Shown here one piece after another: positions 51,127-60,923 of a stretch of 64,000 nt of DNA; the first letter of the stretch is position 1; each line of letters begins with the position of its first letter. The notes beneath the pieces are model-generated. The model was not told where the DNA came from, did no database searches, and worked only from the letters and a program-made list of their open reading frames with translations. The stretch comes from VXMO01 sp034422835. Lineage in GTDB: Bacteria > Chloroflexota > Dehalococcoidia > UBA6926. Location of the stretch: assembly GCA_034422835.1 (NCBI GenBank), contig DAOUJJ010000014.1, positions 62,001 through 126,000 of the forward strand. Direction: 5' to 3'. Made by a program: the position numbers and the translations under genes.

Positions 51127-51903
51127 CTATTCTCGCTCGCGTTCTTCCGCCGCTCGCACCAGCGCAACGAACTGCTCGGCGTTGAGTGACGCGCCGCCAA
51201 TCAGCCCCCCGTCAATGCCCGGCTGCTCAAGCAGCGACGCAACGTTTTCCGGGTTCATGGAGCCGCCGTAAAGGATGCGGACGGACTCTGAAGCCTCTTC
51301 TCCCCGGGACTCCGCAATGGTCTGTCGGATGACTGCGATTCCCTCGCGCGCGTCGTCCGGCGTTGCCGCCACACCCGTGCCGATAGCCCACACGGGTTCA
51401 TAAGCAATCACAACCGCTGATACGTCGTCCACGTCAGCCAGCCCGCCGGATGTTTGTGTTCTCAGAACCTCCGCCGTTTCACTCGCCTCTCGCTGTTGCA
51501 GTGTTTCGCCGACGCACATGATCGGGGTGAGCTCGTATTCGAGGGCAGTGCGGACCTTTGCATTGACGAAATCGTCAGCCTCCGCGAAATAGGCGCGGCG
51601 CTCGGAGTGGCCGACAATCACGTAACGGCACAGGCCTTGCAGCATGTTCGGCGCAACCTCTCCTGTGTACGCGCCTGACTCCGCTGGATACAGGTTCTGC
51701 GCGCCAAGCGCGACGGGCGACCCGCGCAGCGCCTCCGCAACGATGGGCAGTGAGACGAATGGCGGACACACGGCCACGTCCACACCCCTGGGAACGCCGA
51801 CCGTATGGACGACGTTGTACGCAAGGATTCTCGCCTCTGCGAGCGTGGTGTTCATCTTCCAGTTGCCGGCAATCAGCGGCGTCCGCGTGGATGGCATTGG
51901 CAT
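51127..51903 (-). CDS. tpiA: Triosephosphate isomerase
   Basis: 258 residues. N-terminal AGNWKMN with the catalytic lysine, GHSERR with the catalytic histidine, AYEPVWAIGTG with the catalytic glutamate, and the phosphate loop LYGGSM. It interconverts dihydroxyacetone phosphate and glyceraldehyde 3-phosphate. ATG 51903 is listed; ATG 51897 is six bases further in and better spaced from AGAGAGG. It starts 21 bases after apgM and is the third gene of a pgk-apgM-tpiA unit. Confidence 0.97.
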   Translation of the reverse strand: MPMPSTRTPLIAGNWKMNTTLAEARILAYNVVHTVGVPRGVDVAVCPPFVSLPIVAEALRGSPVALGAQNLYPAESGAYTGEVAPNMLQGLCRYVIVGHSERRAYFAEADDFVNAKVRTALEYELTPIMCVGETLQQREASETAEVLRTQTSGGLADVDDVSAVVIAYEPVWAIGTGVAATPDDAREGIAVIRQTIAESRGEEASESVRILYGGSMNPENVASLLEQPGIDGGLIGGASLNAEQFVALVRAAEERERE

Positions 51904-51924
51904 TACCTCTCTAGTGGGATGGCG

Positions 51925-53142
51925 CTATGCGCCGAACTTGTCCAGCTTGCCGGCATTGGCGAGCGCCAACGGCATGATGTCCGTTGCCGCCATGGTTCCC
52001 AGCATTCCCTTGGCGCATTCACGCTCCGTGAACGCCTCCGCAAAGCCGGTGGCGACGTAGGGCGCTCTGATCATCAGGGGAACCGGGTGCCAGCTGTGGG
52101 CGGCCATAGCGGTCGGGGTGGAATGGTCCCCCGCCACAACCAACACATCGGGATCGAGATCTAGCAGCGCGGGCAATGCCCGATCTAGCCGTTCGATGGC
52201 GGCCACTTTGGCGTCGTAGTCGCCGTCCTCGCCGGTGCTGTCCGTGTACTTGTAGTGGATGAAAAAGAAGTCGTGGTCGTCCCATATTTCGCGGGCAGTT
52301 TGGATCTCGTCGTCGATGGTTTCGCCGGTTGGGACGACTCGCATACCCACCAGCTGCGCGAGTCCGCGATACATGGGATAGGCGGCGATTGCAGCGGGAG
52401 TCAGGCCGTAAACATCCGTCATCTGTGGGAGGTCCGGTATCGTCGAAAATCCGCGCAGAACGAGGCCGTTTGCGGGGTGGGCATCCGCAATAACGGGCAT
52501 CGCAGCCTTGAGGAAGGAATTCACAATGTCGGCGGTGCTATCGGCCCATGGCTCAGTCGGAGTGACTTCTAACGGGGCCAACCCCTCGCGCTGGGGGTCG
52601 CTGTCCGTCAGGGCATCGCTGAGCTGCGGCCCGCCGTCCTCGGGGCGGAGGAGCATCGCAAAGCGGTGCTCGAGGCCGGAGACGATGATCGGCTGCGCAT
52701 TGTCGATGGAGATGCCATTTAGCCGCTCCGTCAGCTCACGGTTGAAGTCGGTTGCGATGCGGCCGGCGCGGCGGTCGGTTATCGTGCCGTCCTTGCCGAG
52801 GGTGCAGAAGTTCCCGCGCGCGGCAACGTCCCCCTCACGGACATCGATGTCCAACCCAAGGGCCTCAAGGATGCCGCGACCGATGAGATACTTGATCGGG
52901 TCGTAGCCAAAGAGGGCGAGGTGGCCGGGCCCGCTGCCGGGTGTGATTCCGTGCGCAACAGGGATCGACATGCCGGTCTGGGACGATCGCGCGAGTCGAT
53001 CGAGGTTGTCCTTCTGGGCGTCCTCAAGCTCCGTGCGGAGGGTCTTCGGGTGCGGGATGCCGCCCAAACCGTCCATGACAAGCAGGACGATCTTCGTGTC
53101 CGTCTTGCGGGCGAGGCGTTTGATCAGTTCAAAGTCGGCCAT
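51925..53142 (-). CDS. apgM: 2,3-Bisphosphoglycerate-independent phosphoglycerate mutase, archaeal type
   Basis: 405 residues, shorter than bacterial GpmI (about 510) and matching the ApgM family. Metal-binding DGLGG near the N-terminus, the serine nucleophile region HGITPGSGPGHLALFGYDP, and the C-terminal metal motif VVAGDHSTPT are present. It interconverts 3- and 2-phosphoglycerate. It follows pgk by 59 bases. TATACT lies 12 bases before its ATG with no Shine-Dalgarno, so it may also have its own start of transcription. Confidence 0.95.
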   Translation of the reverse strand: MADFELIKRLARKTDTKIVLLVMDGLGGIPHPKTLRTELEDAQKDNLDRLARSSQTGMSIPVAHGITPGSGPGHLALFGYDPIKYLIGRGILEALGLDIDVREGDVAARGNFCTLGKDGTITDRRAGRIATDFNRELTERLNGISIDNAQPIIVSGLEHRFAMLLRPEDGGPQLSDALTDSDPQREGLAPLEVTPTEPWADSTADIVNSFLKAAMPVIADAHPANGLVLRGFSTIPDLPQMTDVYGLTPAAIAAYPMYRGLAQLVGMRVVPTGETIDDEIQTAREIWDDHDFFFIHYKYTDSTGEDGDYDAKVAAIERLDRALPALLDLDPDVLVVAGDHSTPTAMAAHSWHPVPLMIRAPYVATGFAEAFTERECAKGMLGTMAATDIMPLALANAGKLDKFGA

Positions 53143-53170
53143 GTCAGTGTGGACAGTATAGCGGGGAGGT

Positions 53171-53197
53171 CCTTCGACTGTGCTCAGGGTGAACGGG
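53171..53197. repeat. Diverged REP-like repeat (family B, reverse orientation)
   Basis: CCTTCGACTGTGCTCAGGGT followed by gaacggg; a degenerate copy of the reverse complement of the 6458-6484 element, between pgk and apgM. Confidence 0.5.
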
Positions 53198-53201
53198 TTG
53201 T

Positions 53202-54398
53202 TTAGTCGGTGTCCTGGAGGGCGGCGATGCCGGGGAGGGTGCGGCCTTCGAGGAATTCGAGAGCGGCTCCACCGCCTGTGGAGACGTGGGTCATGGCATC
53301 AGCGATGCCGAGAGAATCGGCGGCCTCAGCCGTCGAGCCGCCGCCAACAATAACGGTCGCGCCCGCGCGCGCATGTTGTGCCAAACTCTCGCCGACGGCT
53401 CGCGTTCCTCCGGCAAATTGCTTGTATTCAAAGACGCCCATGGGGCCGTTCCACAGGACGGTCTGGCAGAGACGCATCGCGCGGGTGTAGGTATCGCGCG
53501 TCTCGGGGCCGATGTCCAGCAGCATCGCGTCAGCAGGGATGGCATCGCTGCTTACGACGGATGCCTCCGCGCCCGCGGAGAGTTCGGTTGCCACAACAAC
53601 ATCCGTCGGGATCAACATCTGGATGCCACGCGCTTTTGCGGCGCTATCGATGCGCCCCGCCATCTGCGGCCCGTCGTCTTCGAGCAGGCTCTTGCCGGTC
53701 CGCATTCCGCGCGCCTCCAGGAACGCGGCTGCCATGCCCCCGCCGACGATGAGCATGTCCGCGTTCTCGATCAGTCGCTCCATGACGGCCATCTTGTCGC
53801 CGACCTTTGCGCCGCCCATGAGCGTTGCCAGTGGACGGCGCGGCGACTCAAGGATGCCGCCCAACATGCGGATCTCCTTATCAAGGAGGAACCCCGCGAC
53901 GGCGGGCAGGATATGCGCGACGCCCTCCGTGGAGGCGTGGGCGCGGTGCGCGGCTCCAAAGGCATCGTTCACAAAGATGTCCGCGAGGCGGGCGAGGGCG
54001 GCTGAGTGGTCAGGGTCGTTCTTTTCCTCTTCCGCGTGGAACCGCGTGTTTTCAAGCATGAGAACGTCGCCGAGGCCAAGCGCGGCAGCCATCCGTTCAG
54101 TCTCTTCGCCGATCGAGTCGGGCGCGATCGTGACGGGCGATGCAAGGAGCTCAGATAGTCGGGCGGCGAGGGGCGCGACACGCAGCCCGACGTCTACTAC
54201 GCCCTTCGGCCTGCCGACGTGGGTGGCAAGGATGACGCGGGCACCGTGCTCACGGAGATAGGTGATAGTGGGGAGGGCGGCGCGGATGCGGGAGTCGTCG
54301 GAGATGGTGGTAGTGCCGGGTTCGAACGGAACGTTGAAATCGACGCGCACGAGGCACCGCGCGCCGGACACGTCGATATCGCTGACTGTCTTCTTCAT
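53202..54398 (-). CDS. pgk: Phosphoglycerate kinase
   Basis: 398 residues from ATG 54398; the frame to 54446 is less likely because PGK proteins start close to this point. CLVRVDFNVPFEPG with the substrate-binding residues, ATHVGRPKG, the hinge region LGGAKVGDKM, and the nucleotide-binding GGGSTAEAA with HVSTGGGAALEFLEG are present. It makes ATP from 1,3-bisphosphoglycerate. First gene of the glycolytic unit. Confidence 0.97.
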   Translation of the reverse strand: MKKTVSDIDVSGARCLVRVDFNVPFEPGTTTISDDSRIRAALPTITYLREHGARVILATHVGRPKGVVDVGLRVAPLAARLSELLASPVTIAPDSIGEETERMAAALGLGDVLMLENTRFHAEEEKNDPDHSAALARLADIFVNDAFGAAHRAHASTEGVAHILPAVAGFLLDKEIRMLGGILESPRRPLATLMGGAKVGDKMAVMERLIENADMLIVGGGMAAAFLEARGMRTGKSLLEDDGPQMAGRIDSAAKARGIQMLIPTDVVVATELSAGAEASVVSSDAIPADAMLLDIGPETRDTYTRAMRLCQTVLWNGPMGVFEYKQFAGGTRAVGESLAQHARAGATVIVGGGSTAEAADSLGIADAMTHVSTGGGAALEFLEGRTLPGIAALQDTD

Positions 54399-54491
54399 GG
54401 TACTGACGTGATCCCTCCCCGCCCTCAATAGCCCTCCACAGCCCACACGGAGCCCTACCCGGATGATGATAACAAACAGGCCACCCCGCCC

Positions 54492-54528
54492 CCCCGTTCG
54501 CCCTGAGCCTGTCGAAGGGCGAACGGGG
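54492..54528. repeat. REP-like palindrome (family B), extended copy
   Basis: CCCCGTTCGCCCT (54492-54504) pairs perfectly with AGGGCGAACGGGG (54516-54528) around the loop gagcctgtcga. Flanking CCCCGCC (54484-54490) and GGCGGGG (54534-54540) can extend the structure. The region 54399-54722 otherwise holds only the tRNA promoter; short frames in it are not credible. Confidence 0.8.
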
Positions 54529-54680
54529 TCAGTGGCGGGGCCTTTAATGGTAGGGGGAGGGGGCGTGCTGCTTGACGGTGAATCGGGGGTATGCTACCGT
54601 CCGCGCAATGTCCATGACGCTTGAAGTCGGTGTGGCGTCAGCGTTGTGGCTATGGGGAGGAGAAGAAACCGGGCGTACTG

Positions 54681-54709
54681 TCGTCATCCGACCGAAACAC
54701 GCATACAAT
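54681..54709 (+). promoter_or_regulatory. Probable promoter of the tRNA-Lys/tRNA-Leu genes
   Basis: TCGTCA (54681-54686), 17-base spacer, TACAAT (54704-54709); the mature tRNA-Lys starts 13 bases later. Four and five of six consensus bases. Confidence 0.55.
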
Positions 54710-54722
54710 AGATATTCACTGC

Positions 54723-54796
<74 letters not shown>

Positions 54797-54810
54797 CTCG
54801 GTGAAAAAAC

Positions 54811-54892
54811 GGGGAAGTGTCGGAACTGGCAGACGAGCATGATTTAGGATCATGTGCCGCAAGGCGTAGGAGTTCGAGTCTCCTCTTCCCCA
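54811..54892 (+). tRNA. tRNA-Leu (anticodon TAG)
   Basis: Acceptor GGGGAAG with CTTCCCC, anticodon stem CATGA/TCATG with loop TTTAGGA, long variable arm TGCCGCAAGGCGT typical of leucine tRNA, T stem AGGAG/CTCCT with loop TTCGAGT. Anticodon TAG at 54845-54847. Discriminator A at 54892; CCA not encoded. It follows tRNA-Lys by 14 bases. Confidence 0.95.
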
Positions 54893-54989
54893 CGAGAACG
54901 AAACCGGCGGGTGTGGCAACCGGATCGTCCGGTTTAAGGTGGTAAGCAGCGGGCATTCGTGCCCTGGGGGAGTGCAGCGAGGAGGCTCT

Positions 54990-56014
54990 GTGGCAACCGA
55001 GACGTCTCAGACCAAGGTTCTGGAAATCAAGGACCTGGTAACGAGGTTCTATACGACGGACGGCATCGTCAAGGCCGTCGATGGCGTTAGCTACGACGTG
55101 CATGAGGGCGAGATCGTCGGCGTCGTCGGCGAGAGCGGCTCCGGCAAGAGCGTGACCGCGCTCTCCGTGATGAGGCTGATTCCACCGCCCGGCGGCCGCA
55201 TCGAGGCCGGGGAGGCTCTTCTTGACGGCGAGGACATGCTCAAGATGAGCGAGGAGCGTGTTCTTGAGGTGCGCGGCGCGAAGATGGCCATGATTTTCCA
55301 GGAGCCGATGACCTCCCTCAACCCCGTTCTCACCATCGGCCGCCAGTTGACGGAGGCGCTCGAGACGCACCTGGGCATGAACCGGGAGCAAGCCTCGAAC
55401 CGCGCCGGCGACCTGCTGGAAATGGTCGGCATCCCGGACGGGCGCAATCGACTGAGCGACTATCCTCACCAGTTCAGCGGCGGCATGCGGCAGCGCGTGA
55501 TGATCGCGATGGGCCTGAGCTGCGAGCCGCGCCTGCTGATTGCAGACGAGCCCACAACGGCGCTGGACGTGACGATTCAGGCGCAGATTCTTGAGTTGAT
55601 GCAGCGGCTGAACGAGGAACTGGGAACGGCCGTCATCATCATCACGCACAACCTTGGCGTGGTGGCGCGTTACGCGCACTGGATCAATGTGATGTACGCC
55701 GGAAAGATCGTTGAGTCCGGCCCGGCTGAAACGATCTTCAAGGACCCCCGGCATCCGTATACCATCGGGCTGCTCTCTTCGGTTCCGCGCCTCGATGAGC
55801 CGCGCCGGGCCAAGCTTGATCCGATTGAGGGGATGCCCCCCGACCTTATGAATCTTCCGGGTGGATGCGCTTTCCGCCCGCGGTGCCCGTTCGCAATCGA
55901 CCGGTGCGCCGAAGAGTATCCACCGTTTGAACTGGTTGACGGAAAGACGGATCAACACAAGGCGTGCTGGGTGGACGTGACGCAGGTGTCCGGCGCGCAT
56001 GCAGGGAGCAACTA

Positions 56015-56015
<1 letters not shown>
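54990..56015 (+). CDS. dppD: Oligopeptide ABC transporter ATPase, DppD/OppD type
   Basis: 341 residues from GTG 54990, chosen because GAGGAGG lies five bases before it. Walker A GESGSGKS, Q-loop IFQEPMTSLNPVLTIG, signature FSGGMRQRVMIAMGL, Walker B LLIADEPTTALD and switch TIITHN-like IIITHNLG are intact. The C-terminal cysteines in AFRPRCPFAIDRCAEEYPP and KACW form the iron-sulfur site typical of this subfamily. It starts just after the tRNA genes and shares one base with dppF. No permease is beside it, so it probably serves the DppB/DppC proteins at 19.8-23.9 kb. Confidence 0.93.
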
Positions 56016-57040
<1,025 letters not shown>

Positions 57041-57065
57041 TCCGAGACCAAACAAGAACGATAAA

Positions 57066-57102
57066 GCGCCCCTCAGCCTACGGGCTGGGGGGCGCAGTGG
57101 TT
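57066..57102. terminator. Bidirectional terminator between dppF and the AIPR gene
   Basis: GCGCCCCTCAGCC (57066-57078) pairs with GGCTGGGGGGCGC (57083-57095), 13 pairs with one G-U, tetraloop TACG. The plus strand continues AGTGGTTTTGG; the minus strand continues TTTAT. It separates two convergent genes. Confidence 0.8.
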
Positions 57103-57116
57103 TTGGTGCTGAGGGA

Positions 57117-58922
57117 CTAGTCGATATCGAAAGGCAGGGCGGCGGCAACCGAGCCTTCGGGCAGTCCCAATCTCTTTTCCATGGCGATCTGCTGGCGAAT
57201 CATGCGGGTTGCGTTGTCGGCAGCGTGACTCCACCAATCATTGCGCCGAATTATGGACCTGGGACCCACTCCTGTCTCTTTTGCTCTTTGGGCAAGAGCG
57301 TAAGCCACTTCATCGAACGCTAAGTCCACAAAAGTTGGCAGCCATGAATCTTGTGACTTAGCAAGTGATTCAGCAAGGGAGGTATCAAGGTAACCCTGTG
57401 CTGTGCCTGCCAAATCGCGGAGCATTCGCCCCACCGTTGCCACGACAGTGAAACGCGCGTGGCTCGTTTGTATAGAGAACTCCTCGTCCAACTCGAACTC
57501 ACGTTGTTCACGGGTCTTACGATCAGCCCCCAGAAAGATCAGATGGGGCAGCAAGATTTGATACGGTGCCAAACCTTCTTCGAAAACCTGATCGTAGGTC
57601 TCCTCCCGCTCAAAGATATATCTAGGTCTGTCCTGTGCCGCAGCGGGATCACCGAGAAAGGCCTGGCATGCCTGCCCCAAGTCCATCAGCGTCATTTTCC
57701 GGAACTGTCTCGTTCCCTCAACCCTGAAAACGGCCTTGACATTGGTATCTGCATTCGCCCACAACCCACGCTTGATTTCGTAGAACCATGGCTCTGGAAG
57801 TCGCCGCAGTCCGTCTTGCCAAACTTCCTGCCGTCTGTCATTAGCCTTCCAATCTTGCGCCTTTATGACATTCTGGCGATTGGAACGTTCCGCAATGAGC
57901 GACGATACGCGGTCGTTCTCCGCTCCCGCACGGGAGTTTTCAACGATTTTGGCAAGAACGCGGACTTTGCTAACGTCTGCTCCATCCCGTCTCGCTGCCC
58001 AGATGGATGCGACGGTCTGACATCCATTCACAATCTGAAAATCTCTAATTTCAATTTCATTTGAACCTGTGATGCGCACCGCTTGGGCAACACAAGTCAA
58101 ACCGTTGTTATAAATGAAAAAATCCTCATTCTGATTTTCGGCAAGTGCCGATTTGATATCCTTGTTCCATTTGGTTCCGGGCATGTAGAAGCGCGGATTC
58201 TTGCGAAAGAGATTTTCCTTGTTGACCTGGTAGAGATTGGCGAGGGTGTTGGCATCCAGTGCGGCGCAGATAGTTTTCGTGTGCCCACCTGCAGTGAATT
58301 CAAATGCCGCGCCTCCTTCCAACGGAAAGGAGCAATCGATAGGCTCAGTGTTTGACAAGCTAATGTTGTCAGAAAGATATCTGATGTCCCTGACGTAGTA
58401 TTCAGCCTCGACTAGAGTATTTCCAATTTGCAACTGTTCAGGATACAGCGGGTCCCCCTCTACTTTGGGAGTAAGGTTCTGGGGGGCGATCTCGGAAGTC
58501 GCTAGGTAGATGTCCATCTTCAGGCGTTCGGGCATATTGCCGCGCAGAATCGCCGCTTTTTCCCGCAGGGCGGCATTTGGCGTGCCTGGCCGATCAGGCA
58601 ACATGATGTCGAGAAAACCGTCTCTGATTTTGGAGAGATCTTCTCGCCTTGGTCGCGTGTGCTTTGATTGAACCAGAATGAGCTTGGGCGGTGTGTCCGA
58701 ATCGTCATAGTACCAAGCGTCAATGCCCTGATCATGAGCGCCATCAATCTCTGTGGCGTCTTCAATATCCGGAATGGATGGCCCGTATTCTGACAGAATT
58801 TGCTGCGTTGCCCAGTTCCTGAACTGTTGCCACTGTTCCAGTCCACGGTCGGACCAGTCCTGCAATATGAATGGCTCAACCCTCTCCCAGTACTGTTGAG
58901 ATCGGTTCTTGCTTGAAGTCAT
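57117..58922 (-). CDS. AIPR-family protein with Mrr-like nuclease N-terminus
   Basis: 601 residues from ATG 58922, with AAGGGG shortly upstream. The N-terminal 110 residues have the PD-(D/E)xK-type arrangement of a restriction-endonuclease fold: GIDAWYY near residues 66-72 and a strand ending LVQSKHT at 83-89, that is D...QxK. The body has AIPR (abortive infection phage resistance) signatures: FFIYNNGLTCVAQ, FQIVNGCQTVASIW, and SSLIAERSNRQNVIKAQDW. AIPR proteins are linked to phage defence and nucleic-acid targeting. The gene is lower in GC than its neighbours and is not beside other known defence genes. Its action is inference from the family. Confidence 0.85.
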   Translation of the reverse strand: MTSSKNRSQQYWERVEPFILQDWSDRGLEQWQQFRNWATQQILSEYGPSIPDIEDATEIDGAHDQGIDAWYYDDSDTPPKLILVQSKHTRPRREDLSKIRDGFLDIMLPDRPGTPNAALREKAAILRGNMPERLKMDIYLATSEIAPQNLTPKVEGDPLYPEQLQIGNTLVEAEYYVRDIRYLSDNISLSNTEPIDCSFPLEGGAAFEFTAGGHTKTICAALDANTLANLYQVNKENLFRKNPRFYMPGTKWNKDIKSALAENQNEDFFIYNNGLTCVAQAVRITGSNEIEIRDFQIVNGCQTVASIWAARRDGADVSKVRVLAKIVENSRAGAENDRVSSLIAERSNRQNVIKAQDWKANDRRQEVWQDGLRRLPEPWFYEIKRGLWANADTNVKAVFRVEGTRQFRKMTLMDLGQACQAFLGDPAAAQDRPRYIFEREETYDQVFEEGLAPYQILLPHLIFLGADRKTREQREFELDEEFSIQTSHARFTVVATVGRMLRDLAGTAQGYLDTSLAESLAKSQDSWLPTFVDLAFDEVAYALAQRAKETGVGPRSIIRRNDWWSHAADNATRMIRQQIAMEKRLGLPEGSVAAALPFDID

Positions 58923-58992
58923 TTCTACCCCTTGTCCGCTATGGAACATCTGGGCCTAGCTTAGGGCCCAAAACGAAAAAGGGCCATACCCC

Positions 58993-59021
58993 TTGACGGC
59001 CCTCACGGGGCCCGATATGGT
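58993..59021 (+). promoter_or_regulatory. Candidate promoter of the 97-residue gene
   Basis: TTGACG (58993-58998), 17-base spacer, TATGGT (59016-59021). Short inverted repeats of AGGGCC/GGCCCT overlap the -35 box, which could serve a repressor acting on this gene and on the divergent AIPR gene. Confidence 0.5.
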
Positions 59022-59090
59022 CCGTTGGCCCTATGGACGGACAGGGCGCGACGGTGCCTGGAGTCAGGATTGTAAGAGGGAGGTGTGGTG

Positions 59091-59384
59091 ATGGGAGTTA
59101 GGGTTGGGAAAATTGAGACGACGTATTTTGATCCACCGACGGAAGCCGGTGATGACTTTGTGTTGGCTTTGTTTCTCAGTGCCTCAGCGGATTATATGGG
59201 CGGCGAGGGAAGACTTTGGGGCAATTTTACCCGTAGTCAGATGAGGAACGTCGCCGACAGCCTTGTTGCTGAAAAAGGATATACAAACATTCAACGGGCG
59301 GAAATCGATGCGTGGGTGGATTCTCTTCCTTGGGATGAGGAATATGAAGATGAAGCGTATATCGACTTGTACTTCGAAGATTAG
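59091..59384 (+). CDS. Small acidic hypothetical protein next to AIPR gene
   Basis: 97 residues from ATG 59091, with GGGAGG shortly upstream; GTG 59085 is an alternative. Acidic overall, with a run DEEYEDEAYIDLYFED at the C-terminus. No family is recognised; the middle (NFTRSQMRNVADSLVAEKG) is helical. It is divergent from the AIPR gene with 168 bases between the starts and shares the low GC content. An immunity, inhibitor or regulatory role toward AIPR is possible but unproven. Its stop overlaps the convergent 58-residue gene by four bases. Confidence 0.65.
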   Translation: MGVRVGKIETTYFDPPTEAGDDFVLALFLSASADYMGGEGRLWGNFTRSQMRNVADSLVAEKGYTNIQRAEIDAWVDSLPWDEEYEDEAYIDLYFED

Positions 59385-59557
59385 TTGCTCTCGCGGTCGC
59401 GGATTTCAATCTCCGCCTCGCGTTTGCGTTTGAGCATCGCGTTCCGCACAGCGTTGACGTAGCTCTTGCCGCTGACGCCCATCTTGCGGGCGCGGCGTCG
59501 TTTCTCCTGCCGCTTTTCGCCCCGTGTGGGGCGCTCCGAATCGTCTCGACCGGTCAT
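59381..59557 (-). CDS. 58-residue basic protein downstream of purB
   Basis: 58 residues from ATG 59557, 12 bases after the purB stop on the same strand. Strongly basic in the first half (GEKRQEKRRRARKMG) and in MLKRKREAE, with a short SGKSYVNAVRNAM segment between. It resembles small RNA- or ribosome-associated proteins in composition, but no family is recognised. There is no good Shine-Dalgarno, so it may be translated by coupling to purB. GC content is like purB, not like the adjacent AIPR region. Confidence 0.55.
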   Translation of the reverse strand: MTGRDDSERPTRGEKRQEKRRRARKMGVSGKSYVNAVRNAMLKRKREAEIEIRDRESN

Positions 59558-59569
59558 GGCGTTTGAGAG

Positions 59570-60862
59570 CTATGCCAGCCCGATCCGCTTGAAGGAGTCA
59601 TCAACGTAGCGGGTGTAGTAGGTGTAGTCAAAGATGGCTTCGAGTTCATCAGAGGGTAGATGCTCTGCGACGGGTTCGTTCTGGCGGAGGAGGTCGCGGA
59701 AGTCCTGGCCGGTGTTCCACGACTCCATGGAGGCGGACTGCGTGATCTTGTAGGCCTCGTCGCGGGTTAGGCCCTTGTCGATGAGGGCGAGCATAACGCG
59801 CTGGGAAAAGACGAGGCCGCGCGTCTTTTCCACGTTTGCAAACATCGTCTCCGGGTACACGCGCATCCCGCCGATGACGTACGTCGCGAGGTCGAGGATG
59901 TAGTCGAGGGCCATGGTGGCGTCAGGCAGGATGATGCGCTCGGCGGAGGAGTGGGAGATATCTCGCTCATGCCAGAGGGCCACGTTTTCGAGGGCGGTGA
60001 CGGCGTGCCCACGGATAAGGCGCGCAAGGCCGCAGATGCGTTCAGAGAGTTCCGGGTTGCGCTTGTGGGGCATCGCGGATGAGCCGGTCTGCCCCGCATG
60101 GAACGGCTCTTCAAGCTCGAGCACCTCTGTGCGCTGGAGGCCGCGGATCTCAGTGGCGAATTTCTCAAGCGAGGCGGCGCAGAGGGCAAGCGCGGTGACA
60201 AATTCAGCGTGACGGTCGCGCGGCACGATCTGGCTGGAGATATTTTCAACCTCAAGCCCCAGGAATCTGCAGGCGGTCTCCTCAACCTCGGGCGGCAGGG
60301 TGGCGTGCGTGCCGACTGCGCCGGAGAACTTGCCGACGCTCACACCGCGCGCTGCCTGCTCAAGCCGCTGCTTCATGCGGCGCGTCTCCTCCACCCACAG
60401 GGCGAGTTTGAGGCCGAGGGTGGTCGGTTCCGCGTGGACGCCGTGCGTGCGCCCCATCATCAGGGTGTCCTTGTGCTCGACGGCGCGGCGGGTGATGGCC
60501 TCTTCAAGCTTGTCGATGTCCTCAAGCAGGATGTTGGCCGCGGCGCGGAGCTGCAGGGCAGTGGCCGTGTCCCACACGTCGTTGGACGTGAGACCCTTGT
60601 GGATGTGGCGGCTCTCTGGGCCGAGGTCGCGGGAAATGGACGACAGGAACGCGGTCACGTCGTGGCGCGTCGTCTTGAACGCCTCCTCCCAGTGCGCCAT
60701 GTCGAACGTTGCGCGTTCCAGCAGGGGAATGTCCTCCGCCGGAATCTCTCCGTGCTCCGCCCACGCCTTGCAGACGGCAAGCTCAACCTCAAGCCACGTT
60801 TCGAACTTGAATTGGTCCTGCCAGACGGCCTTCATGGCGTCCCGGGCGTAGCGGTCGATCAT
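59570..60862 (-). CDS. purB: Adenylosuccinate lyase
   Basis: 430 residues. The superfamily signature SSAMPHKRNP is present, along with MGRTHGVHAEPTTLG (catalytic His region), TSNDVWDTATALQLR and ISHSSAERIILPDAT. It acts twice in purine synthesis, releasing fumarate from SAICAR and from adenylosuccinate. It is the most distal of the purine genes guaA-purD-purE-purB here. Confidence 0.97.
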   Translation of the reverse strand: MIDRYARDAMKAVWQDQFKFETWLEVELAVCKAWAEHGEIPAEDIPLLERATFDMAHWEEAFKTTRHDVTAFLSSISRDLGPESRHIHKGLTSNDVWDTATALQLRAAANILLEDIDKLEEAITRRAVEHKDTLMMGRTHGVHAEPTTLGLKLALWVEETRRMKQRLEQAARGVSVGKFSGAVGTHATLPPEVEETACRFLGLEVENISSQIVPRDRHAEFVTALALCAASLEKFATEIRGLQRTEVLELEEPFHAGQTGSSAMPHKRNPELSERICGLARLIRGHAVTALENVALWHERDISHSSAERIILPDATMALDYILDLATYVIGGMRVYPETMFANVEKTRGLVFSQRVMLALIDKGLTRDEAYKITQSASMESWNTGQDFRDLLRQNEPVAEHLPSDELEAIFDYTYYTRYVDDSFKRIGLA

Positions 60863-60888
60863 ATTGTTCCCCTCACCCTAACCCCCAC

Positions 60889-60914
60889 CCCTCGACAAGC
60901 TCAGGGTGAACGGG
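60889..60914. repeat. Half-copy of REP-like repeat (family B)
   Basis: CCCTCGACAAGCTCAGGGTG then aacggg: a diverged reverse copy of the family B element between purE and purB. Confidence 0.5.
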
Positions 60915-60923
60915 GCAATTGAA

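Noticed and set aside
60098..60922. 274-residue plus-strand frame
   Set aside because: Antisense to purB, whose identity is certain.
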